A DNA stretch of 64,000 nt, taken from Candidatus Marivariicella framensis (GTDB lineage Bacteria; Bacteroidota; Bacteroidia; Flavobacteriales; Flavobacteriaceae). The notes beneath the pieces are model-generated. The model made no database searches. It was not told where the DNA came from and was given only the letters and a program-made list of their open reading frames with translations. Made by a program: the position numbers and the translations under genes. The stretch spans positions 1-64,000 of the forward strand of contig CAJJCT010000003.1 of assembly GCA_905182735.1 (NCBI GenBank). The letters are read 5' to 3'. How positions within the stretch are numbered: the stretch's first letter is position 1; every line of letters starts with the position of its first letter. Below are positions 9,069-18,566 of the stretch, one piece after another.

Positions 9069-10445
9069 ATGATGGAAATCAAATCAATTTATAAGTCGCA
9101 AAAGGAGTTTTTTAACTCAAAAAAGACACTTTCTATAAAATATAGAAAGCAATCATTAAGAAAATTATCTATTGCTATTTCTAAACATGAAAGTTCTATT
9201 TATGAAGCTTTAATGAAGGATTTAGGAAAATCTCAGTATGAAAGTTTTTTAAGTGAGATACTATTCGTTCAGAAAGAAATTAAAATGATGGTAAAAAATA
9301 TAGGTTATTGGGCAAAACCTAAAAGAGTTCCGGGTTCGATATATAACTTCCCATCCAGAGATTATATAATACCTAAGCCTTTTGGTTGTGTTTTAAATAT
9401 AAGCCCTTGGAACTATCCGTTTAATCTAGCTTTAGTCCCTTTGGTTGGTGCTGTAGCTGCAGGAAATACTGTGGTTTTAAAACCTTCAGAACATTCTCCC
9501 AATACAAGTAAAATACTTATAACTATTATTAAAGAAACTTTTGAGCCAGGTCATGTTTCTGTTGTAATTGGTGACGCTAAAGAAGCTCAGCAACTTTTAT
9601 CTTTAAGATGGGATTATATTTTTTTTACTGGAAGTACTTCTATAGGTAAAATAGTAGCTAAGGCTGCTGCTGAATTTTTAACTCCTACTACATTGGAGTT
9701 GGGAGGCAAAAACCCCTGTGTAGTCGAAGAATCTTCAATGATTAAATTAACAGCAAAAAGAATTGTTTGGGGAAAATTTTTTAATTGTGGACAAACATGT
9801 ATTGCCCCAGATTATATAATGGTAAATTATAAAATAAAAGATAAGTTAATTGCGGCTTTAAAAATAGCTATAAAAGATGCTTTTGGAGAAAAGCCTATTG
9901 AATCAAAAAGCTATGGAAGACTTATTAATAAGAATCACTTAGACAGAATTAATAAGATGATGAAAGGAGCGTCGATAATCCATGGGGGAGATTCAAATTC
10001 TTCAGATAAGTTTTTTGCTCCAACACTTTTATTAGATCAAAACCTGGAAAGTGGAGCCATGCAAGAAGAAATATTTGGACCGATACTTCCCATTATAAGT
10101 TATGAGAATATTGAAGAAACGTATGATATTATCAATCGTTTTGAGAAGCCTTTAGGAGCTTATTTGTTTTCAAAAAACAAAAAAAGTATCGAGAGATTTA
10201 AAAACGAGGTTTCTGCTGGAGCAATTGTTGTTAACGATAGCATTATTCAATTTATAAACTCTAATTTACCATTTGGAGGAGTAGGAAGTAGTGGAGTCGG
10301 AGCCTATCATGGCGAGCACAGCTTTGATTTATTTACTCATTTCAAACCATTTATAAAACGAAGCTTTTTTCCAGACCCTTTTCTTCGTTATGCTCCCTAT
10401 CCCAAAAATTGGGGGTGGATAAAGAAAATCTTAAAATATGTTTAG
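9069..10445 (+). CDS. Aldehyde dehydrogenase, ALDH3-like
   Basis: At 458 residues this is the short ALDH3 class rather than the 480-500 residue classes. Motifs include the NPWNYPFNLAL-like segment (SPWNYPF), GNTVVLKPSEHSPN, FFTGSTSIGK, the catalytic Glu in TLELGGKNP (about residue 210) and the catalytic Cys in NCGQTCIAPDY (about 244). The C-terminus has LPFGGVGSSGVGAYHGEHSFDLFTH. These enzymes oxidise medium- to long-chain or aromatic aldehydes with NAD(P). There is no membrane-anchor tail. It is the last gene of the run from 3145 and its stop lies 2 bp from a convergent gene. Confidence 0.9.
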   Translation: MMEIKSIYKSQKEFFNSKKTLSIKYRKQSLRKLSIAISKHESSIYEALMKDLGKSQYESFLSEILFVQKEIKMMVKNIGYWAKPKRVPGSIYNFPSRDYIIPKPFGCVLNISPWNYPFNLALVPLVGAVAAGNTVVLKPSEHSPNTSKILITIIKETFEPGHVSVVIGDAKEAQQLLSLRWDYIFFTGSTSIGKIVAKAAAEFLTPTTLELGGKNPCVVEESSMIKLTAKRIVWGKFFNCGQTCIAPDYIMVNYKIKDKLIAALKIAIKDAFGEKPIESKSYGRLINKNHLDRINKMMKGASIIHGGDSNSSDKFFAPTLLLDQNLESGAMQEEIFGPILPIISYENIEETYDIINRFEKPLGAYLFSKNKKSIERFKNEVSAGAIVVNDSIIQFINSNLPFGGVGSSGVGAYHGEHSFDLFTHFKPFIKRSFFPDPFLRYAPYPKNWGWIKKILKYV

Positions 10446-10447
10446 CC

Positions 10448-10669
10448 TTACTTTTTAGGAATTTTACAAGTATTTACCCCAAACAAACGATATGCATAAC
10501 AGTTGCCTGAAAGAGAATTAAATAAAAGAGCTATTCCAAGCCATCCAGCAAACATGGTCCATCTTGTTTCTCCAAAAAGAAAAGGTGTTGGGATTAATAA
10601 TAATGCAATGATTAATCTTATAGCCCTGTCTTTATTATTTTGATTTTTAACTAAAAATTTAAACTTCAT
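10448..10669 (-). CDS. DUF2892 (YgaP-like) small membrane protein
   Basis: This 73-residue protein carries the DUF2892 pattern: NKDRAIRLIIALLLI, then a second helix WTMFAGWLGIALLFNSLSGNCYAYRLFGVNTC. DUF2892 modules occur alone or fused to rhodanese domains (YgaP) and have two membrane helices. The Cys residues near the C-terminus (GNCYAY and VNTC) are conserved in the family. Its role may lie in sulfur or thiol chemistry, but there is no direct evidence here. It lies 2 bp from the convergent aldehyde dehydrogenase gene. Confidence 0.85.
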   Translation of the reverse strand: MKFKFLVKNQNNKDRAIRLIIALLLIPTPFLFGETRWTMFAGWLGIALLFNSLSGNCYAYRLFGVNTCKIPKK

Positions 10670-10697
10670 CTGGCTAATATACTTAATTAATAATGCA

Positions 10698-13600
10698 TTA
10701 ATTATTAATAAATTTCATCCCACTACTTGTGATTAATAAATTTATTGATTCAATGTATTTTTTTGAAACTTCACTTAGATTGTTTAATTCAACTTCCAAC
10801 TCTTTCTTAACTTTGATAAAAAACTCTAATGATTGATCAGTAGGTGGGTAGTCTCCTCTTTGAGAATCAGCCATTAAAAAAGCCAATCTGTTATTAATTC
10901 TTATCCCATAATTTAGAGGATCTTGTCTACTTTGATTTTTAGTCATATGAATGCTATTTTCAATTAAGTGAAGCTCATCTAAAAACTCGTCAATTAAAGA
11001 ATTAATATCTTCATCTTTATTGCTTTTATCTATAACATATCCAAGATCTTTTCTTAGATCTCTAATGTCTATTATTGCTTGATTTGCTCTAGAAACTTCA
11101 TTCCTTACACTTAAAAGAAAATCAAATTGTTTTCTGAAGTCTTCTTTAGTATTAATTAGTCTAGGGTCTTTAATTATATTGAACTCCTGATCGGTAACCT
11201 CTTGATTGTATGTTAGTCTAAGGTTATATTTTCCAGGAACAGCTTTGGGTCCAACATTAGGAGAAGAATAAAATACCATTCCTTCAAATGTTTTGTAGCC
11301 TGGATATCTCATGTCCCAAATCAATCTATTTCCTCCGCTATTAGGGTCTAAAGATTTTATATTATTCCCTGATAAAGCATAATCAATATCATTTGAGTTA
11401 CTTGAAACTGGTTTTACTGAAGAAGAAAGTAACTTTTCTTTATTATTAGTATAAGACCTGATTAACTTTTCTTTTTGATCAAATATTTCAATTTTTACAA
11501 AATCATCATTTTTTATATTTTTTATAAAATAATTAATAATTACTCCATTTGGGTGATTCTCACCATTTAATAGATCTCCTGATCCATTCCATCCAGACTG
11601 CATTCTATATGATATGTCAGGTTTATATAGGTGTGAATTTTTGAAGTTCAATTTTTTTGAAAGCTGGTGCAAGGGGGTTAAATCATCAATGATCCAAAAG
11701 GATCTCCCGTGGGTTGCAACTATTAAATCATTCTCTTTTACATGTAAATCTCTGATTGCTGTAATTGGAAGATTTAACTGAAATGATTTCCAACTACTCC
11801 CATCATCAAAGGAGATAAACATTCCCCATTCTGTCCCCGAATATAAAAGTCCAGGTCTTTTTTTATCCGCCCTAATAACTCGAGTATAATAATTTTTATT
11901 AATCCCTTTTGTAATTAAAGTCCAAGTTTCTCCATAATCATCTGTTTTGTACAAATAAGGAGTATAATCTCCGAACTTATATGCAGTTGCTGCCACATAA
12001 GCCTTTCCCTTATTGAAAGAACTTATATCAATACTATTAATCATATTAAGTTTAGGCGACATCGATTTTGGTGGTGTTACATTTTTCCATGTTTTTCCTC
12101 CATTTTTTGTCACATGAATTAAACCATCATCACTTCCAACCCAGATAACACCGTCTTCTATTTCTGATTCTGCAATTGCAAAAATATTAGCATAAAATTC
12201 TGCTCCAGTATTATCTTGCGTTATCAACCCTCCTGAAGACTCAATAGTTTCTGGCAAATTTCTTGTTAAGTCTCCTGAGATGGTGTTCCAGGTTTGTCCT
12301 TCATTTGTTGTAACATGAAGATAATTTGAGCCCGCGTATAATTTTTTAGGATTATTAGGGCTAAACATTACAGGAAAATTCCAATTGAACCGATATTTCA
12401 TAACCTCAGCTCCAGATCCAGCAGGATTATCAGGCCAAACATTTATAGATCTAATTTGATTAATTGAATGATCTTTTCGCATCATATAGCCCTTATATGT
12501 TCCTCCATAAACTATATTGTTATTAAGAGGATCAGGTGCAAGATGTGCACTTTCCCCTCCAGAGGTTGATTCCCAATCATCTTCTGTGATTGTCCTACCA
12601 GAAGATCTATGCTTTATTCTTACGGTACTATTATCTTGCTGAGCACCGTAAATCCTATAAGGAAAAGAGTTATCAGTGGTAACTCTATAAAACTGCGCAG
12701 TTGGTTGATTGTGATAGGTCGTCCAATTTTCTCCTCCATCGTTTGAGACTTGAGCTCCTCCATCGTCTGCTATGACCATTCTTAAATTATTATTTGGATC
12801 TATCCATAAATCATGATGATCTCCATGTGGAGCATTTTTTAATTCAAATGTTTTACCGCCATCTTTGGAAACTCCATAACTCACATTCATTACATAAATT
12901 TTATCCTCATTTTGAGTGTCAGCATAAATTCTTGTGTAATACCAAGCTCTTTGCCTCAAGGCCCTGTTGGAATTCACTTTTTTCCAATTATCACCACCGT
13001 CATCAGACCTATATAAACCTCCATCATCCGACTCAATCATTGCCCATATTCTTTTAGAATTAACCGGTGAAATTGTTAACCCAATCATCCCCCAAGGGAA
13101 TCCTGGCAATCCATTAAAACTAGAAATATCTTCCCAGGTATTACCTGCATCCAAACTTCTAAATATTTTACTATCAGGACCACCACTATCCATTCTATAA
13201 CCATTTCTTTTCATTTGCCAGGATGATGCGTATATAATTCTTGAATTATTAGGGTCAATTATAAGATCTCCTATACCCGCTTTATTTGAAATATATAGAA
13301 TTTTATTCCATGTTTCTCCTCCATTAATTGACTTATATAAACCTCTTTCTTGGTTGGGTTTCCATAAATTACCAATTACTGCCACATAAACTATATCAGG
13401 ATTTGTTGGGTGAATTCTTATTCTAGATATATGTTCTGATTTTGGCAGCCCGATGTATGTCCATGTTTCTCCAGCATCTGTGCTTTTCCAAGTACCTTTT
13501 CCTGACGACACATTACCTCTTAAAGTTTGTTCTCCTTCTCCCACATAAATTATATTTGGATCTGATTCTGAAACAGCAATGACTCCAATTGAGCCTCCAA

Positions 13601-13883
13601 AATAACCATCACTTATGCTTTTCCATGTGTTTCCCGCATCTATTGATTTCCATACACCTCCACCAGCTGTCCCCATATAATAAGTATTATTGTCTGTCGA
13701 AATGCCAGTTGCTGTTCCTGCTCTTCCTCCCCTAAATGGACCTATCAATCTATAGTTTATAGCGTCGTATAAGTTTTCATTAAATGAAAGTTCTTGAGTT
13801 TTTGGTTTTCTTTTTTGAGAGTATGAATCATTATTTATCCCAAATAATAAAACTAAAATATAGATAAGTGTATTTGTTTTCAT
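10698..13883 (-). CDS. Exported sortilin/BNR Asp-box propeller protein, paralogue 1
   Basis: This 1061-residue protein has a signal peptide (residues 1-22) and at least eleven Asp-box motifs of the form S-x-D-x-G-x-T-W, such as SIDAGNTWKSI, STDAGETWTYI, SLDAGNTWEDI, SNDGGENWTTY, TKNGGKTWKNV and TDDYGETWTLI. They indicate one or two beta-propellers of the VPS10/sortilin (BNR-like) type. A family-specific block, APHGDHHDLWIDP, lies mid-protein. The last 300 or so residues are non-propeller, partly alpha-helical and contain a beta-sandwich (VPGKYNLRLTYNQEV). Such proteins are often labelled glycosyl hydrolase, but I see no sialidase catalytic set. Two paralogues are at 23285-26422 and 52006-54834. 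Confidence 0.85.
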   Translation of the reverse strand: MKTNTLIYILVLLFGINNDSYSQKRKPKTQELSFNENLYDAINYRLIGPFRGGRAGTATGISTDNNTYYMGTAGGGVWKSIDAGNTWKSISDGYFGGSIGVIAVSESDPNIIYVGEGEQTLRGNVSSGKGTWKSTDAGETWTYIGLPKSEHISRIRIHPTNPDIVYVAVIGNLWKPNQERGLYKSINGGETWNKILYISNKAGIGDLIIDPNNSRIIYASSWQMKRNGYRMDSGGPDSKIFRSLDAGNTWEDISSFNGLPGFPWGMIGLTISPVNSKRIWAMIESDDGGLYRSDDGGDNWKKVNSNRALRQRAWYYTRIYADTQNEDKIYVMNVSYGVSKDGGKTFELKNAPHGDHHDLWIDPNNNLRMVIADDGGAQVSNDGGENWTTYHNQPTAQFYRVTTDNSFPYRIYGAQQDNSTVRIKHRSSGRTITEDDWESTSGGESAHLAPDPLNNNIVYGGTYKGYMMRKDHSINQIRSINVWPDNPAGSGAEVMKYRFNWNFPVMFSPNNPKKLYAGSNYLHVTTNEGQTWNTISGDLTRNLPETIESSGGLITQDNTGAEFYANIFAIAESEIEDGVIWVGSDDGLIHVTKNGGKTWKNVTPPKSMSPKLNMINSIDISSFNKGKAYVAATAYKFGDYTPYLYKTDDYGETWTLITKGINKNYYTRVIRADKKRPGLLYSGTEWGMFISFDDGSSWKSFQLNLPITAIRDLHVKENDLIVATHGRSFWIIDDLTPLHQLSKKLNFKNSHLYKPDISYRMQSGWNGSGDLLNGENHPNGVIINYFIKNIKNDDFVKIEIFDQKEKLIRSYTNNKEKLLSSSVKPVSSNSNDIDYALSGNNIKSLDPNSGGNRLIWDMRYPGYKTFEGMVFYSSPNVGPKAVPGKYNLRLTYNQEVTDQEFNIIKDPRLINTKEDFRKQFDFLLSVRNEVSRANQAIIDIRDLRKDLGYVIDKSNKDEDINSLIDEFLDELHLIENSIHMTKNQSRQDPLNYGIRINNRLAFLMADSQRGDYPPTDQSLEFFIKVKKELEVELNNLSEVSKKYIESINLLITSSGMKFINN

Positions 13884-13894
13884 TTTAAAGTAAT

Positions 13895-14242
13895 TTAAAT
13901 TTTCATTTTTTTAAATCTATTTCCATTTGATATGATTATGAAGTATATAAATGCTAACACTAGAGATGTTGTATATACAACAGCTGCATATTTTACGTTA
14001 AATAAATAATATACTCCACAAAAAATTAATGAAGAATATAGGGTTAGGTTAATAAAGAATTTTTTGAAAAAAATTAAAAATTTCAAAAGATTAAAGTTCA
14101 TTTTTTCTTCTTTACTCATAGTATTATAACCTGAAATCAAAAGGTCAGCATTATCCTCATTAACTCCATAAGCAATTGATAAAAAGATAATATTGGAAAT
14201 AAATACTGGCAAAAAATTTAAAGAAAAAATAGATAAATTCAT
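13895..14242 (-). CDS. DUF3784-like membrane protein
   Basis: The 115-residue protein has three predicted membrane helices, about residues 8-26, 62-82 and 88-105. A cytoplasmic loop reads LLISGYNTMSKEEKMNF, the hallmark of the DUF3784 family, whose function is unknown. It starts upstream of the Asp-box propeller gene, 11 bp apart on the same strand, so the two may be co-transcribed. It is shorter in sequence similarity outside the loop, so the family call rests on that motif and topology. Confidence 0.7.
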   Translation of the reverse strand: MNLSIFSLNFLPVFISNIIFLSIAYGVNEDNADLLISGYNTMSKEEKMNFNLLKFLIFFKKFFINLTLYSSLIFCGVYYLFNVKYAAVVYTTSLVLAFIYFIIISNGNRFKKMKI

Positions 14243-14365
14243 ACGTTTTTTAATTGTTGTTTCTAATTTACGAAAGATTGCTTAAAAATTAATAAAACTA
14301 GATTAACTTGTTTTTCACAATTATATTCATAAACTTTAATCAACTTTAAAAATCAGAAACTAAAA

Positions 14366-15088
14366 ATGAGAAAATTTATTTTTATTTTTCTTGTCGCAGG
14401 ATTTTTATCCGCTCAAGAAGCAGTAATATACCAAAACACATACTTAACTCCAGACCGAAAATCAGAACAGAAATTAGTTCAAGGAGTTAAAATGCACAAT
14501 GCAGAATTTCATAACGGACCAAAAGCTAAGGCATCACTTTACTATGTGATTAGCGGCCCAAAGTCAGGAAAATATGTTTGGATTGATGGTCCAATGAATT
14601 ATTCTGAAATGGATGGGTGGCCTGATAAAACCCATTCGGCAGATTGGCAAAAAAACATAAGTAATTATGTAACAAATGAAGAGTCAAGCTATGCTAAATT
14701 AGATTGGGATGCCAGCTATTCTACTGAAAGTTGGGGGTATTCAGACTACCTGCTTATTAGATATTTTAAAGTTAAAAATATAGCAAATAGTCGACCTAAG
14801 CTTATGGAGGCTATAACTAAAATTAAAGAAGCTTTAGTTAAGATGGATGCAGAACATCCTAGGAGAGTTTATACTCAACTTTTTAGATCTGAAAACAGAG
14901 AAGATATTTCTTTGGTTTATCCGTTTAAGTCATATAAAAGATTTGAGAATAGTAATGGATTACCTCCAAATTTTTCTGCTGAGTATGATAAAATGTATGG
15001 AAATGGAAGCTTTAAATCAGATGTAGGTGATGTTATTCAGATGAATTCTGATGGATGGTATGATGAGGTAAGAGTTTTGATGAAATAA
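14366..15088 (+). CDS. Exported two-module protein, dimeric alpha/beta-barrel-like
   Basis: This 240-residue protein has a signal peptide (ending FLSAQ). I recognise no named family. Its layout resembles the exported protein at 45152-45889: an N-terminal module with KLVQGVKMHNAEFHNG...YYVISGPKSGKYVWIDGPMNYSEMDG, and a C-terminal module ending EYDKMYGNGSF...VRVLMK that matches KYNELFGEGSL...MRVRHHQYM in the paralogue. Two tandem ferredoxin-like (NIPSNAP/ABM-type) halves are my best structural guess. It is followed by a strong rho-independent terminator, so it is probably a single-gene transcript. Confidence 0.65.
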   Translation: MRKFIFIFLVAGFLSAQEAVIYQNTYLTPDRKSEQKLVQGVKMHNAEFHNGPKAKASLYYVISGPKSGKYVWIDGPMNYSEMDGWPDKTHSADWQKNISNYVTNEESSYAKLDWDASYSTESWGYSDYLLIRYFKVKNIANSRPKLMEAITKIKEALVKMDAEHPRRVYTQLFRSENREDISLVYPFKSYKRFENSNGLPPNFSAEYDKMYGNGSFKSDVGDVIQMNSDGWYDEVRVLMK

Positions 15089-15106
15089 TTTATAAAACCA
15101 TAATTT

Positions 15107-15140
15107 AAAAAAAAACACTCTAATTAGAGTGTTTTTTTTT
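15107..15140 (+). terminator. Rho-independent terminator
   Basis: AACACTCT (15114-15121) pairs perfectly with AGAGTGTT (15126-15133) around an AATT loop. The stem extends through an A run upstream and a T run downstream, so it can work in both directions. It closes the gene ending at 15088. Confidence 0.9.
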
Positions 15141-15170
15141 AGATATCTTTAGTTTGAATATTTAAATTTT

Positions 15171-15956
15171 ATGGAATTATCTTTATATCAAGTTGACGCT
15201 TTTACAAATAAAGTTTTTGGCGGTAATCCTGCTTGTGTTGTCCCTCTTAAAAAGTGGTTAAAAAATGAAACCCTACTTAAAATAGCTCAAGAAAATTCTG
15301 TTCCAGAAACTGCTTTTTTTGTTGATACAGAAACCGGATTTCATTTGAGGTGGTTTACCCCTGAGATTGAGATGGATTTATGCGGACATGCTACTTTAGC
15401 ATCCGCTTTTATTATTAAAGAGTATTTGAATTATTCTAAAAAGGAAATAAATTTCAAAACATTAAGTGGAACTTTAAAAGTCACCTCAAAAGATTCTCTA
15501 TATACACTCGACTTTCCAAGTAGAGATCCAGTTGAAGCTAACTTGCCGGGAATCATATCCAAAGCAGTCAGTATTCCTCCGGTTAAAACCTTTAAATCCA
15601 GAGATTATGTTTTAGTTTATAATAATCAAACTGATATTGAAAATATAGTTGTTGATCCTCAAATACTAAACCAGATAGATCTTAAAACTGGAGGAATAAT
15701 AGTAACATCCAAAGGAGATTTTGCAGATTTTGTCTCAAGGTTTTTTACCCCAAGATCTAGTGTTTTAGAAGATCCAGTAACTGGATCTGCCCATTGTTCT
15801 TTAATACCTTATTGGAGTAAAGTTTTAAATAAAAATAAGATGAAAGCTTTTCAGTTATCAAAAAGAAAGGGTGAGTTGTTCTGCGTAAATAAAGGTGAAC
15901 GCGTATTGATAACTGGAAATGCAAAAATCTATTCTAGAGGAATCATATGGATATAA
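15171..15956 (+). CDS. PhzF family isomerase
   Basis: This 261-residue cytoplasmic protein has the PhzF fold of two diaminopimelate-epimerase-like halves. It shows the start VDAFTNKVFGGNPACVV, the catalytic Glu in NSVPETAFFV (E46), FTPEIEMDLCGHATLASA, and the C-terminal DPVTGSAHCSLIPYW. PhzF itself isomerises a phenazine precursor, but most family members are found without other phenazine genes and have unknown substrates; none of the other phz genes is here. It is slightly shorter than the usual 280 residues. It may be the first gene of a run reaching 23284. Confidence 0.9.
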   Translation: MELSLYQVDAFTNKVFGGNPACVVPLKKWLKNETLLKIAQENSVPETAFFVDTETGFHLRWFTPEIEMDLCGHATLASAFIIKEYLNYSKKEINFKTLSGTLKVTSKDSLYTLDFPSRDPVEANLPGIISKAVSIPPVKTFKSRDYVLVYNNQTDIENIVVDPQILNQIDLKTGGIIVTSKGDFADFVSRFFTPRSSVLEDPVTGSAHCSLIPYWSKVLNKNKMKAFQLSKRKGELFCVNKGERVLITGNAKIYSRGIIWI

Positions 15957-16014
15957 TCAATAATTTATATCTTTAATAATCAAGCTTTTAATTCTCCAAC
16001 AAATTCTATACAAA

Positions 16015-18525
16015 ATGAAGTATTTACTGACTCTTTTTTCCTTAATCTCTTTAAACGTATCTGCGCAAAAATATTTTACTGAAAAATACGAACCTTATAG
16101 TTCTGAGATAGAGTCTCCAGAATCTTTTTTGAGCTATGCAATTGGATCTGAGCACACTAGACATGATAATATTATAAGCTATTTTAAAAATCTAGCTAAT
16201 TCCTCCGATAGAGCTATCTTAAAATTTTACGGAAAAACTCATGAAGGAAGAAGACTCCCTATGCTAGTTATTAGTTCTCCAGAAAATTTAAAAAACATGG
16301 ATCAAATTCAAAAAAGACATTTGATGCTTGTTGATCCTAATAATAAAATTGAACCATCAGAAAATGATCCATTAATTATAAATTTAGCATATAATGTACA
16401 TGGAAATGAACCCTCATCTTCAGAAGCCGCTATTCTTTCAGCATATACCCTTAGTGCCTCAAAAAATAAAGAAATATTAAGTTTTTTAGAAAACAGTATA
16501 ATATTTATTGATCCTGCTATTAATCCAGATGGAAGAGATCGTCATACTCAGTGGGCTAACAGTTACAAGGCTTCTCCGTTAGTTAAGGATCCAAATGATG
16601 CTGAACACAATGAAAACTGGCCTAGAGGAAGGACTAATCATTATTGGTTTGATTTAAATAGGGATTGGCTTTTAGCCATTAACCCTGAAAGTCAAGGAAA
16701 GCTTAACTGGTATCATCAATGGTATCCAAATGTTGTCACTGATTTTCATGAAATGGGAAGTCAAAGCTCCTATTTCTTTGAGCCTATGAAGGCAAACGGG
16801 TCTTTAGACCCAATTATGCCAAAAGAAAATTATATAGATTTAAACAACTTATTTGCTGAGTATTTTTCAAAATCATTAGATAGTATTGGTTCTCTATACT
16901 TCACAAAAGAGGCTTTTGACGGAACATACCCTGGTTATGGATCTTCATATGCAGACCTTCAAGGAGGACTTGGAATTCTTTTTGAACAAGCAAGTTCTAG
17001 AGGAGTGGCTCAAAAAACAGATTATGGAGAAATAACTTTTCCTTTTACAATTAGGAACCAATATGTTTCAAGTATGGCTACTCTTAAAGCTTCTATAGAA
17101 AATAAATTGACTCTTAATAAATATCAAAAAGCAACATTTGAAAGTGCAATTTCAAATGCTGAAAAAAGCAGAATAAAAGGCTATAACTTTCAATCAAGTG
17201 ATCAAAATCTCAATAAAGCTTTTATAGACAAACTATTAAGGCATAAGGTTAGGGTATTTGAAAAGAAAAGAGGTAGTTATTTTGTACCTACAAAGCAGCC
17301 TCAATATAGAATGGTTCAAACTTTTTTTGAAACCTATGAAAAATATCGAGATAGTGTTTATTATGATGCATCTGCTTGGTCGGTTGCGAATTTTTACAAT
17401 ATTAAATACAAACCAACCTATAAGACTTATTTGAATAATGAAATTAAGAGCACTAATGAATTAATTAAATGGACGCCGGTTAATAAATCTGAATATGCCT
17501 ACATAGTTGAATCTAATGATTATAACGTCCCTGCTTTAATAAATGGATTACAGAAAAAAAAGATTGTTGTTGCGTCAACATTTAAGCCCTTTAATATAAA
17601 AACAAATGGAGGGAATAAATCTTTTTCATATGGTTCATTAGTTATCCCAGTTGCAAATCAAAAAGTAAGTAGTGACCAGATTTATAATTCTATAGTTGAC
17701 CTACAAAAGAAACTTGAGATTAATATTTTTTCTGTTAAATCTGGATTAAGCACAAAAGGAATAGATCTTGGATCTAGAAACATTAAACCACTGAAAACTC
17801 CAAAAGTAGCCATGTTAATTGGAAATGGGGTTAGATCATACGAAGCAGGAGAGGTTTGGCACCTATTAGATACTAGAGTCCATATGCCAATTACTAAAAT
17901 ATCTTTAAGCTATTTCAATAGGATATCACTCGATGATTATAATGTTTTGATAATGGTTTCAGGTAATTATAAATTTGATCCTAAAATAACAGAAAAAATC
18001 AAAAATTGGATTTCAAAAGGGAATACCTTAATTACTATCGGAACTGCTAATAATTGGATAATAAAAAACAAAATTGTTAAGGAAGAATTAGTGGTTAAAA
18101 AGAAAGACACTTTAAATAAAAAACTAAATAGAAAGCCATATGTCGATGCTTCAGAAAATTATGGTAGAGAAAAGTTAGGAGGGGTTTTTCTTGAAGTAAA
18201 TATTGACAAATCTCACCCAATAGCTTTTGGTTATAAAAATGAAAATCAAGTAGTTTATAAAAATAACTTAGTTTGGCTAAAGCCAAGTAAAAATAGTTAT
18301 TCTAATGTTGCTTTATATAAAAGTAAACCTCATATCGATGGATATATTTCTAAAAACATTCGTAAAGATTATTTACCTAAAAGCGCATCCTTAATTGTCA
18401 GTAAAGTAGGTAAAGGAAGAGTAATAATGTTTGCGGATAACCCAAACTTTAGAGGAACAGCATATGGAACAAATAGATTATTTTTGAATTCAATTTTCAT
18501 GGCCGATAAAATTCAAATTCCATAA
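16015..18525 (+). CDS. Exported M14 zinc carboxypeptidase with C-terminal GATase1-like domain
   Basis: The 836-residue protein has a signal peptide (ending NVSAQ). The M14 zinc ligands are visible: His and Glu in VHGNEPSSSE (about residues 129-132) and His in VTDFHEMGS (about 245), with the catalytic Glu in ILFEQASSRG (about 324). Residues 595-690 (KVAMLIGNGVRSYEAGEVWHLLDT...YNVLIMVSGNY) look like a class I glutamine amidotransferase-like fold without the nucleophile Cys. This combination is common in Bacteroidota M14 peptidases. It would trim C-terminal residues from peptides in the periplasm or outside the cell. Several further exported peptidase genes follow. Confidence 0.9.
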   Translation: MKYLLTLFSLISLNVSAQKYFTEKYEPYSSEIESPESFLSYAIGSEHTRHDNIISYFKNLANSSDRAILKFYGKTHEGRRLPMLVISSPENLKNMDQIQKRHLMLVDPNNKIEPSENDPLIINLAYNVHGNEPSSSEAAILSAYTLSASKNKEILSFLENSIIFIDPAINPDGRDRHTQWANSYKASPLVKDPNDAEHNENWPRGRTNHYWFDLNRDWLLAINPESQGKLNWYHQWYPNVVTDFHEMGSQSSYFFEPMKANGSLDPIMPKENYIDLNNLFAEYFSKSLDSIGSLYFTKEAFDGTYPGYGSSYADLQGGLGILFEQASSRGVAQKTDYGEITFPFTIRNQYVSSMATLKASIENKLTLNKYQKATFESAISNAEKSRIKGYNFQSSDQNLNKAFIDKLLRHKVRVFEKKRGSYFVPTKQPQYRMVQTFFETYEKYRDSVYYDASAWSVANFYNIKYKPTYKTYLNNEIKSTNELIKWTPVNKSEYAYIVESNDYNVPALINGLQKKKIVVASTFKPFNIKTNGGNKSFSYGSLVIPVANQKVSSDQIYNSIVDLQKKLEINIFSVKSGLSTKGIDLGSRNIKPLKTPKVAMLIGNGVRSYEAGEVWHLLDTRVHMPITKISLSYFNRISLDDYNVLIMVSGNYKFDPKITEKIKNWISKGNTLITIGTANNWIIKNKIVKEELVVKKKDTLNKKLNRKPYVDASENYGREKLGGVFLEVNIDKSHPIAFGYKNENQVVYKNNLVWLKPSKNSYSNVALYKSKPHIDGYISKNIRKDYLPKSASLIVSKVGKGRVIMFADNPNFRGTAYGTNRLFLNSIFMADKIQIP

Positions 18526-18566
18526 TCTAATTAAAGTGAATAATTAAGTCAATATAATTTAAAATC

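Noticed and set aside
10698-13883. True sialidase/glycosyl hydrolase function of the Asp-box proteins
   Set aside because: Asp-boxes are structural; no sialidase Arg triad, Tyr/Glu or RIP motif can be found.
15171-15956. Phenazine biosynthesis locus suggested by PhzF
   Set aside because: No other phz genes are nearby and PhzF homologues are common without the pathway.
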